From the NCBI GenBank assembly GCA_002083775.1, contig MTEI01000005.1, positions 186,001 to 250,000 of the forward strand: DNA of 64,000 nucleotides, read 5' to 3'. The DNA is from Rhodoferax ferrireducens (GTDB lineage: Bacteria > Pseudomonadota > Gammaproteobacteria > Burkholderiales > Burkholderiaceae_C). The translations under genes were made by a program, and so were the position numbers. The notes beneath the pieces were generated by a model. That model made no database searches, was not told where the DNA came from, and worked only from the letters and a program-made list of their open reading frames with translations. Every line of letters begins with the position of its first letter. The first letter of the stretch is position 1. Shown here piece by piece: positions 10,103 through 19,388 of the stretch.

Positions 10103-11131
10103 ATGTTCACACCTCACCCCACCCGCCGCCGTGTCCTGGGCATGGCCCCCGCTGCCGGCCTGACCGCTCTCGGTGCCAGCCTGTTGCCGCACGGTCTGTT
10201 ACACGCGCAGGGCGCTGTGGCTGGCAACCTGTCGCTCTACACCTCGCAGCCAGAACGCGATGCGCGCGGCACCATCGAAGCGTTCAACGCGTTGTACCCC
10301 AATGTCAAGGTCAACGTGTTTCGCTCCGGCACCACCGAGGTGATGAACCGCCTGCGCACCGAGATTGCGGCCGGCAGCCCGCGAGCTGACGTGCTGCTCA
10401 TTGCTGACGCCATCTCGATGGAGTCGCTCAAGGCTGAGGGCCGCCTGCTGCGTATGACTCACCTCAACACCCAGCAGATTCCCGCGCGCTACTTTGATAC
10501 CGAGCGCACCTATATTGGCACCAAGCTGATCAGCACCGGCATCGTGGTCAACAGCAAGGCGGCGTTCAAACCCAAGTCGTGGAAAGAGCTGCTGAACCCG
10601 GCGCTCAAGGGTCAGCTCATCATGCCCAGCCCGCTGTACTCGGGCGCGGCAGCCCTGACCATTGGCGCCTGGAGCCGCACGCCCGAGCTGGGTTGGCCGT
10701 TCATTGAGGGCCTGAAGGCCAACAAGATGATTGCCGTCAAGGGCAATGGCGCGGTGCTGCAGCAGGTGGCCACCGGGGAGAAGATGGTGGGTGTGCTGGT
10801 GGACTTCATGGCCTTCAATGCCAAAGCCAAAGGCTCGCCGGTTGAATTCATCACGCCCAAAGAAGGGCTGACCTACGTGACCGAGCCCGCCGCCATTCTG
10901 AACACCACCAGCAATCTGCCTGCCGCGCAGGCGTTTGTGAGCTTTTTGGTGTCGCCCGAGGGGCAGAAGTTCTCCACCACGCTGGGCTATTTCCCGCTGC
11001 AGGGCAACGTCACCGCGCCAGCGGGTTATCCCAAGGTAGAGAGTCTGCGGTTCCTGCCGTTTGATGCCGACGCTTTGCTGAAGGGTGCCGAGGCTGACCG
11101 CAAACGTTTCTCGGACATTTTTGGCGGTTGA
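10103..11131 (+). CDS. ABC transporter substrate-binding protein (AfuA/FbpA type)
   Basis: Periplasmic ligand-binding subunit, 342 residues. The N-terminus carries a twin-arginine signal: HPTRRRVLGMAPAAG then a hydrophobic stretch ending at LLHAQGA. The mature part begins LSLYTSQPERDARGTIEAFN and continues with the class-II periplasmic-binding fold (FRSGTTEVMNRLRTEI, GIVVNSKAAFKPKSW, VLLIADAISM), as in ferric-iron and related binding proteins. Permease and ATPase genes follow directly, so the three form one importer. Iron is the default guess, but phosphonate, thiamine and other substrates use the same fold. The 140-bp upstream region has no clear Fur box. Confidence 0.87.
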   Translation: MFTPHPTRRRVLGMAPAAGLTALGASLLPHGLLHAQGAVAGNLSLYTSQPERDARGTIEAFNALYPNVKVNVFRSGTTEVMNRLRTEIAAGSPRADVLLIADAISMESLKAEGRLLRMTHLNTQQIPARYFDTERTYIGTKLISTGIVVNSKAAFKPKSWKELLNPALKGQLIMPSPLYSGAAALTIGAWSRTPELGWPFIEGLKANKMIAVKGNGAVLQQVATGEKMVGVLVDFMAFNAKAKGSPVEFITPKEGLTYVTEPAAILNTTSNLPAAQAFVSFLVSPEGQKFSTTLGYFPLQGNVTAPAGYPKVESLRFLPFDADALLKGAEADRKRFSDIFGG

Positions 11132-12857
11132 TGGTTTGACGCTTCTGGTGGGTCGCGGGGCAGTGGCAGCAGGCTCGGGCGCGCAGGAGCGCGGCCTGTT
11201 GTGGCTGGCGTTGCTCTTTTTGGGCCTGTTCTCGCTGTTGCCCGCGATTTACCTCGCGGTTCAAACCGGTCTGGCACTGCAGGGGCCCACACGCGAGGCG
11301 GTATGGGCCACGCTGACCTCGAACGATGCCTGGCGGGCCAGCCGTCACACGCTGGAAGTGGGCTTGGGCGGCACCCTGCTGGCGCTAGTCTATGGTTTGG
11401 TGTTTGCGTTGTTTGTCACGCTCACCCCGGCGCGGCCACGCCAATGGCTGGTGTTTGCTTTTGTTATCCAGGCGCTGCTGCCGCCGCAAGTGGTGGCCTT
11501 GGCCTGGACGCAGCTTTGGCTGCCGCTGAAAAACATGATGATTGCGCAGGGTTATGACAGCTGGCAGGCCATCAGCAACCCGCTGCAGTCGCGCGAAGGC
11601 ATCATCCTGTTGCTGGGCATCCACTACGCGCCGCTGGTGTTTTTGACGGTGCGTGCCGGGCTGCTGAACCTCTCGCCCGAGGTGATTGAGGCCGCCCGGG
11701 TTTGCGGTGCCTCACCGCGCACCATTTTGTTTCGGGTGATTTTGCCGTTGGTGCTGCCCTCCACCGTGGCCGGAGGCGCGTTGGCGTTTGTGTCGTGTAT
11801 CGGCAATTTCGGCATTCCGGCGTTTCTGGGCATCCCGGGCGACTATCTGGTGTTGCCCACGCTGATTTACCGGGAGTTGTCAGGTTTTGGCCCGGCAGCC
11901 ATTCCCAATGCGCTGGTGTTGTCGGCCGTGGTGGCACTGCTGGCGGCGCTGGGCATGGGGGTGCAGCGGGTGGTTTTGAAGCGCGGGCGTTTTGATGTGA
12001 TTGCCGCGCGCCTGAAAGTGGCACCGTTTCACCTGGGCCGGGGGCAACAGCCGGTGGCGCTGGCGTTGACGGTGTGGGTCAGCCTGCTGCTGTTGGCACC
12101 TTTGCTGGCGTTGCTGGCCAAGTCGGTGTCGCCCGGGCTGGGTATTGCGCTTACCCCCGCCAACTTGTCGCTGGATCATTACAGCTACGTGTTGCTGCAC
12201 AACGACGCCACGCTGCGTGCCTTTGTCAACAGTGTGAGCCTGTCGCTGGGCAGCGCGGGCGTGCTGGCGGTGGTGTCGCTGTTTCTGGCGTATCAGATGG
12301 AATACCGGCGCAGTGTGCTGCTGCGCCGGCTGATGCCGTGGATCGAGGTGCCGTATGTGATTCCGGGCGTGGTGCTGGCTATTGCCATGATCCTGCTCTA
12401 CCTGAAGCCGCTGCCAATTTTGGGCTGGTCGCTCTACAACACCTTGTGGATCATCTTTTTTGCCTACCTGGCGCGGTTTTTGACCATCCAGTTGCGGCCG
12501 GTGCTCAGCGGGTTCATGCAGATGCCGCGCGACATGCTGGAAGCCGCCGAGGTGTTTGGCGGCTCGCTGCTGAGTCGTATGCGGCGCATCATCGTGCCGC
12601 TGATCTTGCCGTCGGTCACCGCCGGTGCCTTGCTGGTGATGCTGCTGTCGCTCAATGAGCTCACCGTGTCGGCCTTGCTATGGGCCAGTGGCACCGAGAC
12701 GCTGGGTGTGCTGGTGTTCGGGCTGGAGCAAGGCGGTGAGTCAGCCGCAGCCTCGGCGGTGGGGGTGATCTCAATTTTGCTGACGTTGCTGTGTATGCTG
12801 CTGGCCTCGCGGCTGGGGCGGCGTTTACCTGAAGGTGTGTTGCCGTGGCGCGCATAA
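11085..12857 (+). CDS. ABC transporter permease, fused two-domain FbpB type
   Basis: Integral-membrane subunit of up to 590 residues with two tandem binding-protein-dependent permease domains, each with about six membrane helices. Two EAA loops are visible: VIEAARVCGASPRTILFRVILPLVLPS near residue 203 and MLEAAEVFGGSLLSRMRRIIVPLILPS near 484. The frame opens at ATG 11085, which overlaps the binding-protein gene by 47 bases; the first 20-25 residues look unlike a permease, so the true start is probably a TTG or GTG at about 11136-11175. Its stop overlaps the start of the ATPase gene, which supports translational coupling. Confidence 0.9.
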   Translation: MPRLTANVSRTFLAVDGLTLLVGRGAVAAGSGAQERGLLWLALLFLGLFSLLPAIYLAVQTGLALQGPTREAVWATLTSNDAWRASRHTLEVGLGGTLLALVYGLVFALFVTLTPARPRQWLVFAFVIQALLPPQVVALAWTQLWLPLKNMMIAQGYDSWQAISNPLQSREGIILLLGIHYAPLVFLTVRAGLLNLSPEVIEAARVCGASPRTILFRVILPLVLPSTVAGGALAFVSCIGNFGIPAFLGIPGDYLVLPTLIYRELSGFGPAAIPNALVLSAVVALLAALGMGVQRVVLKRGRFDVIAARLKVAPFHLGRGQQPVALALTVWVSLLLLAPLLALLAKSVSPGLGIALTPANLSLDHYSYVLLHNDATLRAFVNSVSLSLGSAGVLAVVSLFLAYQMEYRRSVLLRRLMPWIEVPYVIPGVVLAIAMILLYLKPLPILGWSLYNTLWIIFFAYLARFLTIQLRPVLSGFMQMPRDMLEAAEVFGGSLLSRMRRIIVPLILPSVTAGALLVMLLSLNELTVSALLWASGTETLGVLVFGLEQGGESAAASAVGVISILLTLLCMLLASRLGRRLPEGVLPWRA

Positions 12858-13969
12858 AACTCCAAGATGTTCACAAGCACTACGGTCGTGGTGCGGCGGC
12901 TTTTCATGCCCTGCGTGGTGTCTCGCTGGAGATGCGCTCCGGCGAATTTGTCGCCTTGCTGGGCCCCTCGGGCTCCGGCAAAACCACACTGCTGCGCGCC
13001 GTGGCCGGACTGGAGACGATCAACAGCGGCCAGATCCAGATTGGCGACGACCTGGTGGCTGCGCCCGGGCGACATGTGTTGCCCGAGCGGCGCAACGTGG
13101 GCGTGGTGTTCCAGAGCCATGCGCTGTGGCCGCACATGACGGTGTTTGAGAATGTGTTATTTCCGCTGCGCGAATCCGGCCTGAACGAAACCCAGGCACG
13201 CCCACGAGTCATGGAGGCGCTGGCCCAGGTGGAACTACAGGATCTCGCACAACGCACGCCCGGCGAGTTGTCGGGCGGGCAAAAGCAGCGCGTGGCGCTG
13301 GCGCGTGCCATGGTGGCCAATCCGCGTGTGATCCTGTTTGACGAGCCGCTGGCCAGCCTGGACGTGGAACTGCGCCGCGACATGATGCGCCACATCGACC
13401 AACTGCGCCGCCCGGACAGCAGCATGATGTATGTCACCCACAACCAGGAAGAAGCGCTGGCGCTGGCGGACCGCGTGGTGCTGCTGTTTGACGGCTGCAT
13501 CGAACAGATCGACACCCCGGTGCGCCTGTGCCGCGAGCCGCAGACCGAGCGGGTCGCCCGGTTTGTTGGCTCGGGCAACCTGCTGCCCGCCCGACGTACC
13601 GGTGTCGTCCGCGAAGGTGTGGCGCAAGTGGCAGTGGGCGACTACGCGTTTGAGGCTCGCGATACCTCGCAGGGCACCAGTGAGCAGGTGCGGCTGTGTC
13701 TGGCCCCCACCGCCTTTGCACTGGTCGGGCCGGAGCTACCAGGGCTGTCCGTGCGCGTGGAACATGTGTTTTTTCAAGGCAGCTCGTATGCGGTGGATGG
13801 CGTGCTGCAAGGCGCTTTGGCGGAGCCGTTGAGTTTGGTGCTGCCGTTTGAGGCACAACCCCGGCGGGGCGACATGTTGCGGTTGCAGGTGCGTGATGCG
13901 TGGGTAATGCCTGAGACGGCTAGCCCGGATGCACATCAACCCAAAAGTTACATCCCGCAGGATAGATAA
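12845..13969 (+). CDS. ABC transporter ATP-binding protein (FbpC/PotA type)
   Basis: ATPase subunit of the importer, 374 residues starting at GTG and overlapping the permease by 13 bases. Walker A is GPSGSGKTT near residue 40, the signature is ELSGGQKQRVALARA near 140 and Walker B is VILFDEPLASLD near 160, followed by the switch His in YVTHNQEEAL. The C-terminal 130 residues are a TOBE-like regulatory domain (GSGNLLPARR onward). Known FbpC proteins have the same build. The gene ends at 13969, and a palindromic repeat begins at once downstream. Confidence 0.92.
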   Translation: MARIKLQDVHKHYGRGAAAFHALRGVSLEMRSGEFVALLGPSGSGKTTLLRAVAGLETINSGQIQIGDDLVAAPGRHVLPERRNVGVVFQSHALWPHMTVFENVLFPLRESGLNETQARPRVMEALAQVELQDLAQRTPGELSGGQKQRVALARAMVANPRVILFDEPLASLDVELRRDMMRHIDQLRRPDSSMMYVTHNQEEALALADRVVLLFDGCIEQIDTPVRLCREPQTERVARFVGSGNLLPARRTGVVREGVAQVAVGDYAFEARDTSQGTSEQVRLCLAPTAFALVGPELPGLSVRVEHVFFQGSSYAVDGVLQGALAEPLSLVLPFEAQPRRGDMLRLQVRDAWVMPETASPDAHQPKSYIPQDR

Positions 13970-13970
13970 G

Positions 13971-14013
13971 AAATATGCCTCCAGCCCTTATCTGTAAAGG
14001 GCGAGCAGCTACT
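13971..14013 (+). repeat. 40-nt palindromic repeat, copy 4 (between convergent genes)
   Basis: AAATATGCCTCCAGCCCTT then AAAGGGCGAGCAGCTACT. It lies between the 3' ends of the ABC ATPase gene and the thioesterase on the opposite strand, so it could serve as a two-way transcription stop (inference). Confidence 0.85.
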
Positions 14014-14025
14014 CAATAAATAGTA

Positions 14026-14481
14026 TCAGACCTCTGCCGGCTTGGGCACTTCGCGCGGTTTACCATGCTCGTCCAGCGCCACATAGGTGAGTAGGGCCTC
14101 GGTCACCTTGGTGTAGCTGCCCTGGGCGCGAAAATGCTCGGCATACACCTCCACCTTGACGGTGATGGAGGTGCGGCCAATACGCACCAGCTTGCCGTAA
14201 AAGCTCAGGATGTCGCCCACCCGTACCGGTTGTTTGAAGATGAACTCGTTCACCGCCACCGTGGCCATGCGCCCGCCGGCGTAGGTGGCGGCAATCACGG
14301 CACCGGCCAAGTCCACCTGCGCCATCACCCAGCCGCCAAAAATGTCGCCATTGGCGTTGACATCGCGCGGCATAGGGATGACCTTGAGCACCAGTTTTTC
14401 GTCGGTGGGCAGTTGCACCTTGGGCGTGGTGTTCTCTGGCAATGGCTTTGTGGGCGCGGGGGTGCTGGGGTGGTCAGACAT
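14026..14481 (-). CDS. Acyl-CoA thioesterase (YciA type hotdog protein)
   Basis: A 151-residue hotdog-fold acyl-CoA hydrolase. After a Pro-rich N-terminus, the domain shows PRDVNANGDIFGGWVMAQVDLAGAVIA, with the NGD-IFGG-D motif of the YciA/BACH family whose Asp is catalytic; NEFIFKQPVRVGDILSFYGKL and ITVKVEVYAE complete the fold. The ATG at 14481 has AGGA eight bases upstream; a GTG at 14487 is also in frame. It is divergent from the exporter gene that starts at 14547, leaving a 65-bp shared promoter region. It probably regulates the free CoA/acyl-CoA balance. Confidence 0.92.
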   Translation of the reverse strand: MSDHPSTPAPTKPLPENTTPKVQLPTDEKLVLKVIPMPRDVNANGDIFGGWVMAQVDLAGAVIAATYAGGRMATVAVNEFIFKQPVRVGDILSFYGKLVRIGRTSITVKVEVYAEHFRAQGSYTKVTEALLTYVALDEHGKPREVPKPAEV

Positions 14482-14546
14482 GGGCACAATCCTGGGTTGA
14501 TCTATTCACTTGGATTGTCCCCCGAGATTGCACCGAGATTTTCCCT

Positions 14547-16418
14547 ATGCGCCGCCACTCTTCTGCCCTGCCCAGCGGCACCCTGCCTCCCAATGCCAGC
14601 ACCCCAGCCGCTACGCCCGAGCGCTCTGACTGGTCGACGCTGCAGCGCCTGTTTCCCTACCTGTGGCAATACAAATGGCGGGTGATCGCCGCGCTGGCCT
14701 TCATGGTGGGCGCCAAAGTGGCCAATGTGGGTGTGCCGGTGTTGCTCAAGGAACTGGTCGACACCATGAACCCCAACACCAAGGGCGGCATCGATGCCAC
14801 CGCGCTGCTGGTGGTGCCGCTGGGGTTGCTGCTGGCTTATGGGCTGCTGCGCCTGTCCACCACGCTGTTTGCCGAATTGCGCGAGCTGATCTTTGCCAAG
14901 GCCACCGAAGGCGCCTCGCGCTCCATCAGCCTACAGGTGTTTCGCCACTTGCACGCCCTGAGCCTGCGTTTTCACCTGGAGCGCCAGACCGGCGGCATGA
15001 CGCGTGACATCGAGCGCGGCACCCGCGCTGTGCACTCGCTCATAAGCTATTCTTTGTATAGCATTTTCCCGACGCTGATCGAGGTGGCGCTGGTGCTGGG
15101 TTACCTGGCAGTCAAGTTTGATGTCTGGTTTGCCGGTATCACCATCATTGCGCTGGTGGTTTACATCACCTTCACCATTGTGGTCACCGAATGGCGCACC
15201 CAGTTCAGAAAACAAATGAACGAGCTCGACAGCACCGCGCACAGCCGCGCCATCGACTCGCTGCTCAACTACGAAACCGTCAAATACTTCAACAACGAAG
15301 ACTTTGAAGCGAGGCGGTATGACGACAACCTGGAGCGTTACCGCAAGGCGGCACTCAAAAGTCAGAGCACGCTGAGCCTGCTCAACACCGGCCAGCAGCT
15401 GATCATTGCCGCTGGGCTGGTGGCCATGTTGTGGCGCGCCACCCAGGGTGTGGTCGATGGCCGCATGACGTTGGGTGACCTGGTGATGGTCAACGCCTTC
15501 ATGATCCAGCTCTACATTCCGCTGGGGTTTCTGGGCGTGTTGTACCGCGAGATCAAACAGGGCCTGACGGACCTGGAAAAGATGTTCGGCCTGATGGAGC
15601 GCGAGCGCGAGATTGCCGATGTGCCGGGCGCGCTGCCTCTGGCGCTGATCGACGGCGCATCAGACACGTTGTCGGTGGCGACTGGCAACGCCAGCGTGAG
15701 TTTCAGGCACGTCCAGTTTGCCTACGACCCGGCGCGCCCGATCCTGCACGACATCAGTTTTGACATCCCGGCGGGCAAAACTGTGGCGGTGGTCGGGCCG
15801 TCCGGCTCGGGCAAGTCGACGCTGGCGCGGTTGTTGTTCCGCTTTTACGACGTTCAAAGCGGCCAGATATTGATAGCAGGGCAAGACATCAAACAGGTCA
15901 CCCAGGCCAGCGTGCGCGCGGTGATTGGCATCGTGCCGCAAGATACGGTGCTGTTCAACGACACGGTGGAGTACAACATTGCCTATGGCCGCCCCGGTGC
16001 CAGCCGCGCCGAGGTGGAGGCGGCTGCCAAAGCTGCGCACATCCACAGCTTCATCGCCGCCACGCCCAAGGGTTACGACACCATGGTTGGCGAGCGCGGG
16101 CTGAAACTCTCGGGCGGTGAAAAACAACGCGTGGCGATTGCCCGCACCCTGTTGAAAAACCCGCCGATATTGATCTTTGACGAAGCCACCAGCGCGCTCG
16201 ACAGCGCCAACGAGCGTGCCATCCAGGCCGAGTTGCAAAGTGTGGCGCAGAACAAAACCACCCTGGTCATCGCCCACCGCCTGTCAACGGTGGTGGATGC
16301 GTATGAAATCCTGGTGATGGAAGCTGGCCACATCTTGGAGCGCGGCACCCATGCGGCGTTGCTGTCCGCGAACGGGCGTTATGCGCAGATGTGGGCGCTG
16401 CAACAGAGTTCAGAATAG
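14547..16418 (+). CDS. ABC exporter, ATM1/HMT1 type (fused permease and ATPase)
   Basis: A 623-residue half-transporter. The N-terminal two-thirds is a six-helix exporter membrane domain (ELVDTMNPNTKGG, LSLRFHLERQTGGMTRDIERGT, DSLLNYETVKYFNNE are typical ATM1 segments). The ATPase domain has Walker A GPSGSGKST near residue 418, the signature KLSGGEKQRVAIART and Walker B ILIFDEATSALD, then the switch in VIAHRLSTV. ATM1 relatives export glutathione-linked sulfur or metal compounds; in bacteria they are tied to heavy-metal tolerance. The longer frame from 14442 runs into the divergent promoter region, so ATG 14547 is chosen. Confidence 0.9.
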   Translation: MRRHSSALPSGTLPPNASTPAATPERSDWSTLQRLFPYLWQYKWRVIAALAFMVGAKVANVGVPVLLKELVDTMNPNTKGGIDATALLVVPLGLLLAYGLLRLSTTLFAELRELIFAKATEGASRSISLQVFRHLHALSLRFHLERQTGGMTRDIERGTRAVHSLISYSLYSIFPTLIEVALVLGYLAVKFDVWFAGITIIALVVYITFTIVVTEWRTQFRKQMNELDSTAHSRAIDSLLNYETVKYFNNEDFEARRYDDNLERYRKAALKSQSTLSLLNTGQQLIIAAGLVAMLWRATQGVVDGRMTLGDLVMVNAFMIQLYIPLGFLGVLYREIKQGLTDLEKMFGLMEREREIADVPGALPLALIDGASDTLSVATGNASVSFRHVQFAYDPARPILHDISFDIPAGKTVAVVGPSGSGKSTLARLLFRFYDVQSGQILIAGQDIKQVTQASVRAVIGIVPQDTVLFNDTVEYNIAYGRPGASRAEVEAAAKAAHIHSFIAATPKGYDTMVGERGLKLSGGEKQRVAIARTLLKNPPILIFDEATSALDSANERAIQAELQSVAQNKTTLVIAHRLSTVVDAYEILVMEAGHILERGTHAALLSANGRYAQMWALQQSSE

Positions 16419-16430
16419 TTATAAGCTTTT

Positions 16431-16473
16431 TAGGCCTCTAGCCCTTTTCCATAATGGGTGAGTTACTATTTAT
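16431..16473 (+). repeat. 40-nt palindromic repeat, copy 5 (after the ATM1-type exporter)
   Basis: TAGGCCTCTAGCCCTTTTCC then ATGGGTGAGTTACTATTTATT; the left half is at consensus, the right half has drifted. The remaining gap to 16640 (about 165 bases) shows no clear promoter hexamers or other feature. Confidence 0.8.
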
Positions 16474-16640
16474 TCAGAAGCAAAATGGGGCAGGTGGCCG
16501 AGTCACTGTCATGGCAGGCACCGACCCCTCGTCCGTCGCTCCCAGTTCAGAAGATGAGCCGTAAATAACCGGGTTTTCACGGTCTCAGGTGCACGGCCGC
16601 TGAGCGCATAATCTGTCACTTATATTGACAAGCCGTTGGA

Positions 16641-18995
16641 ATGATGATGAAAAAGTTGATTACAGCGCTGGCCCAAGGGCGGTTTTGGCAGGCTGGTTCG
16701 GCACTGATGCGGCGTATGCGCCTGCCCGGCAAGATGCTGGTGATTTCGCTGGTGTTGTCGATCCCGATCGCCTGGCTGCTGATGGTGGCGGTGACTTCGC
16801 AGTGGGCAGGCATTGCCGCCAGCCAGCTTGAGCGTGACGGTGTGCGCGTGGCCCAGGTCATTTACCCGGCCATGGACTTGGCGGGCGTCTGGCGCCAGCA
16901 GGCGCGCAATGCCGCTTTTGGCGAGGGCGGCGAGCAGCTGCCTCAGGCACGCCAGGCCTTTGATGCCGTGGCCCAGAAACTGCAGGCGCTGGACGCCGAA
17001 CTGGGCGCGCGCCTGTCGGTGCAGACCGAATTTGCTGCCGTGCGCAGCGCCATCCAGGCGGCGCAAGCGGTGCAGCCGGTGGCCGGCACCCCGGCAGACC
17101 CCGAAGTGGTGTACAGCGGCATGATTGGCGTGTCGCGCACGCTGGCTGACCTGTTGGACGGCGTCACCGATGGCTCGGGCTTGGCGCTGGACCCAGAGCT
17201 GGCCACCTATTACCTGATGAGCGCCACCTTGTTTGGCGCGCCACACATCTTGCAAAACACCATAGAAGTGCGCGGCCTGGTGCGCACAGCGCTCAAGGCG
17301 GGCAGCATCAGCCCTGACAACGCGGCCCGGCTGCAGGGTTACCTGGCGCTGCTGGCCAATGACATGGCGGTCAGCCAGCAAGCCCTGGCCAAAGTGGCCC
17401 AGGCCGCACCCGCCTACAGCAGCCTGTTGGGGCGCGGTGCCTCCAAAACCACCCAGGCTCTGCTGCAGCAAGTGCAGGCCAGCGTGCCGCCGGGCGCCAC
17501 CACCGTGCAGGGGGATGTGGCCGCCTTTGTGGCCAAGGCCAACAGCGCCATCGACGGCCAGTTTGAACAAGTGGGCAAAAACCTGCAGGTGCTCGACGCC
17601 ATGTTGGCCGAGCGTGTGGCCGGTCTGTACCGCAGTTTTTGGCTGGCGCTGGGGGTCACCGCACTGGGGCTGCTGCTGGCGGGGTATTTGTTCATGGGCT
17701 TTTTCAATGCCATGGTCAGTGGTTTCCAGTCCGTGCGGCAAAGTCTGATCGGCATCGCCATGGGCGACCTGCGCACACCGGTCGAGGTGATCGGGCGCGA
17801 CGAGGTGGCTGGCATCCTGCGGGAACTGAGCCACATGCAGAGCGCCCTGGCGGTGACGGTGCAGCGGGTGCAAGAGGCGGGGGATACGGTCGTGACCGCC
17901 AGCATGGAGATTGCCCAGGGTACCCAAGACCTGGCCGGGCGCACCGAGTCGGCCGCTGCCGCACTGGAGCAGTCGTCTGCCGCGCTGGAGCAAACCAACG
18001 CCACCGTGGCCATGACCGCCGACGCGGTGGCCAAGGCCTCCGGCATCGCCTCGGACAACGCCAATGCCGCCAGCCAGGGCGGCGCGGTGATGCAGGACGT
18101 GGCCGACACCATGGCGCGTATTCAGGCGTCGTCCCAACGCATTGGCGACATCATCGGGGTCATTGACGGCATCGCCTTCCAGACCAATATTCTGGCGCTC
18201 AACGCTGCCGTGGAGGCTGCCCGCGCGGGCGAGCAGGGCCGCGGTTTTGCGGTGGTGGCGACCGAGGTGCGGGCGCTGGCCGGGCGCAGTGCGGCAGCCG
18301 CCAAAGAGATCAAGACGCTGATCGGCAGCAGCACGGACGAGGTGGCCAAAGGCAACCACATCGTGCTACAAGCCAGCGAACACATGCACCACATCGTGGA
18401 CCACGCCGAGCAGATCAAGCACCTGCTCAGCGAGGTGACCAATGGCGCGCGTGAACAAAGCCTGGGCATCCGGCAGATAGGCGACGCGGTGTCGGAGCTG
18501 GACCGCAACACCCAGGCCAACGCCGCCCTGGTTGAAGAAACGGCAGCCTCGGCCGATGTGATGAACCAGGCAGCAGTGCGCATGGCCGCGCAGGTGGATG
18601 AGTTCCAGCTGCCCGGCACGCGCCATACCAGCCTGGTCGAAGGCGTGGATGTCAACGGGTTCATTGACGCCCACCGCCAGTGGAAGGTCAAGCTGCGCCA
18701 GGCCATCGAACGTGACGAGCGGCTTGACGCGGCCACCCTGTCGCGCGACGACTGCTGCAGTCTGGGTCAATGGCTCTATGCCGACGGCCAGCGCCTGGGC
18801 GCTCGCGCCAGCTTCCAGGAGTTGATCAGCAGGCACGCCGCCTTTCATGCCACCGCGGGACAGGTGGCCCAGCTCATCAACGACGGTCAGCGCGAAGCTG
18901 CTGCCGACGCGTTAGCACCCAACAGCGCCTTCAGCAACGCCACCAGCGAGGTGGTATTGGTGCTGTCATCCGCCAAACGACGGGGTTTTGTCTGA
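16641..18995 (+). CDS. Methyl-accepting chemotaxis protein with C-terminal CZB zinc domain
   Basis: A 784-residue chemoreceptor. Membrane helix 1 is near residues 30-52 and helix 2 near 332-357, bracketing a long periplasmic sensor domain of unknown ligand. A HAMP segment follows, then the signalling domain with the hairpin tip around residues 505-550 ([35 protein letters not shown]). After about residue 670 comes a CZB domain: a His in [22 protein letters not shown] near 703 and RHAAFHATA near 731, the His/Cys/His/His zinc set. CZB domains sense zinc or hypochlorous acid in known receptors. No pentapeptide for CheR is seen at the C-terminus. Confidence 0.93.
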   Translation: MMMKKLITALAQGRFWQAGSALMRRMRLPGKMLVISLVLSIPIAWLLMVAVTSQWAGIAASQLERDGVRVAQVIYPAMDLAGVWRQQARNAAFGEGGEQLPQARQAFDAVAQKLQALDAELGARLSVQTEFAAVRSAIQAAQAVQPVAGTPADPEVVYSGMIGVSRTLADLLDGVTDGSGLALDPELATYYLMSATLFGAPHILQNTIEVRGLVRTALKAGSISPDNAARLQGYLALLANDMAVSQQALAKVAQAAPAYSSLLGRGASKTTQALLQQVQASVPPGATTVQGDVAAFVAKANSAIDGQFEQVGKNLQVLDAMLAERVAGLYRSFWLALGVTALGLLLAGYLFMGFFNAMVSGFQSVRQSLIGIAMGDLRTPVEVIGRDEVAGILRELSHMQSALAVTVQRVQEAGDTVVTASMEIAQGTQDLAGRTESAAAALEQSSAALEQTNATVAMTADAVAKASGIASDNANAASQGGAVMQDVADTMARIQASSQRIGDIIGVIDGIAFQTNILALNAAVEAARAGEQGRGFAVVATEVRALAGRSAAAAKEIKTLIGSSTDEVAKGNHIVLQASEHMHHIVDHAEQIKHLLSEVTNGAREQSLGIRQIGDAVSELDRNTQANAALVEETAASADVMNQAAVRMAAQVDEFQLPGTRHTSLVEGVDVNGFIDAHRQWKVKLRQAIERDERLDAATLSRDDCCSLGQWLYADGQRLGARASFQELISRHAAFHATAGQVAQLINDGQREAAADALAPNSAFSNATSEVVLVLSSAKRRGFV

Positions 18996-19039
18996 TGCGC
19001 ATGAAGTCGTCATCAACCTCAGGTGCTGCCGGGTGGTGC

Positions 19040-19339
19040 TCAGGCGTCCAGATTCAGCAGCGCGCCTGCCATTTTGTCCTGGGTTTTGAACACCGCCAAG
19101 TTGGCCAGGTAGGCGTTTTTGGCCTGTAGCTGAGCCACGACATCGGTTTCCAGCGCTGGGCCGGGCCACGTGGCGGTGCTCAGGCTGGCCGACACACCGC
19201 CTTCGGCCTGCTGGGTGAGCTTCACCTCTTGGCGCGAAAAGCCTTCGGTATTGAGGTTGGCCACGTTATGGGCTGACGCTTGCATTTGGGTCTGCGCGGC
19301 GTTCATGCCTGAGAGGGCAATAGAGGATAAAGAAACCAT
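19040..19339 (-). CDS. Orphan flagellar basal-body rod-domain protein
   Basis: A 99-residue protein starting MVSLSSIALSGMN. Residues 5-40 (ALSGMNAAQTQMQASAHNVANLNTEGFSRQEV) match the conserved N-terminal rod domain shared by FlgB, FlgC, FlgF, FlgG and FlgK, and the C-terminus ends in a helix (NAYLANLAVFKTQDKMAGALLNLDA) like the end helix of these proteins. It therefore has both ends of an axial protein with almost nothing between. No other flagellar gene is nearby. The in-frame extension up to 19402 lacks family similarity. The role, structural or vestigial, is unknown. Confidence 0.8.
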   Translation of the reverse strand: MVSLSSIALSGMNAAQTQMQASAHNVANLNTEGFSRQEVKLTQQAEGGVSASLSTATWPGPALETDVVAQLQAKNAYLANLAVFKTQDKMAGALLNLDA

Positions 19340-19388
19340 AAGTATGTTTTTCGGCAGTTGACGGCAGAAATTGAATCTAACCCCAAGC

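Noticed and set aside
15040-15072. ATAAGCTATTC...TATAGC in the ATM1-type exporter gene, similar to one arm of the repeat
   Set aside because: The CCCTT/AAGGG stem is absent and the encoded residues fit the normal exporter family.
16486-16530. AGGTGGCCGAGT, like the D-arm region of tRNA-Ser
   Set aside because: Only about 12 bases match; no anticodon arm, T-arm or acceptor stem can be drawn around it.
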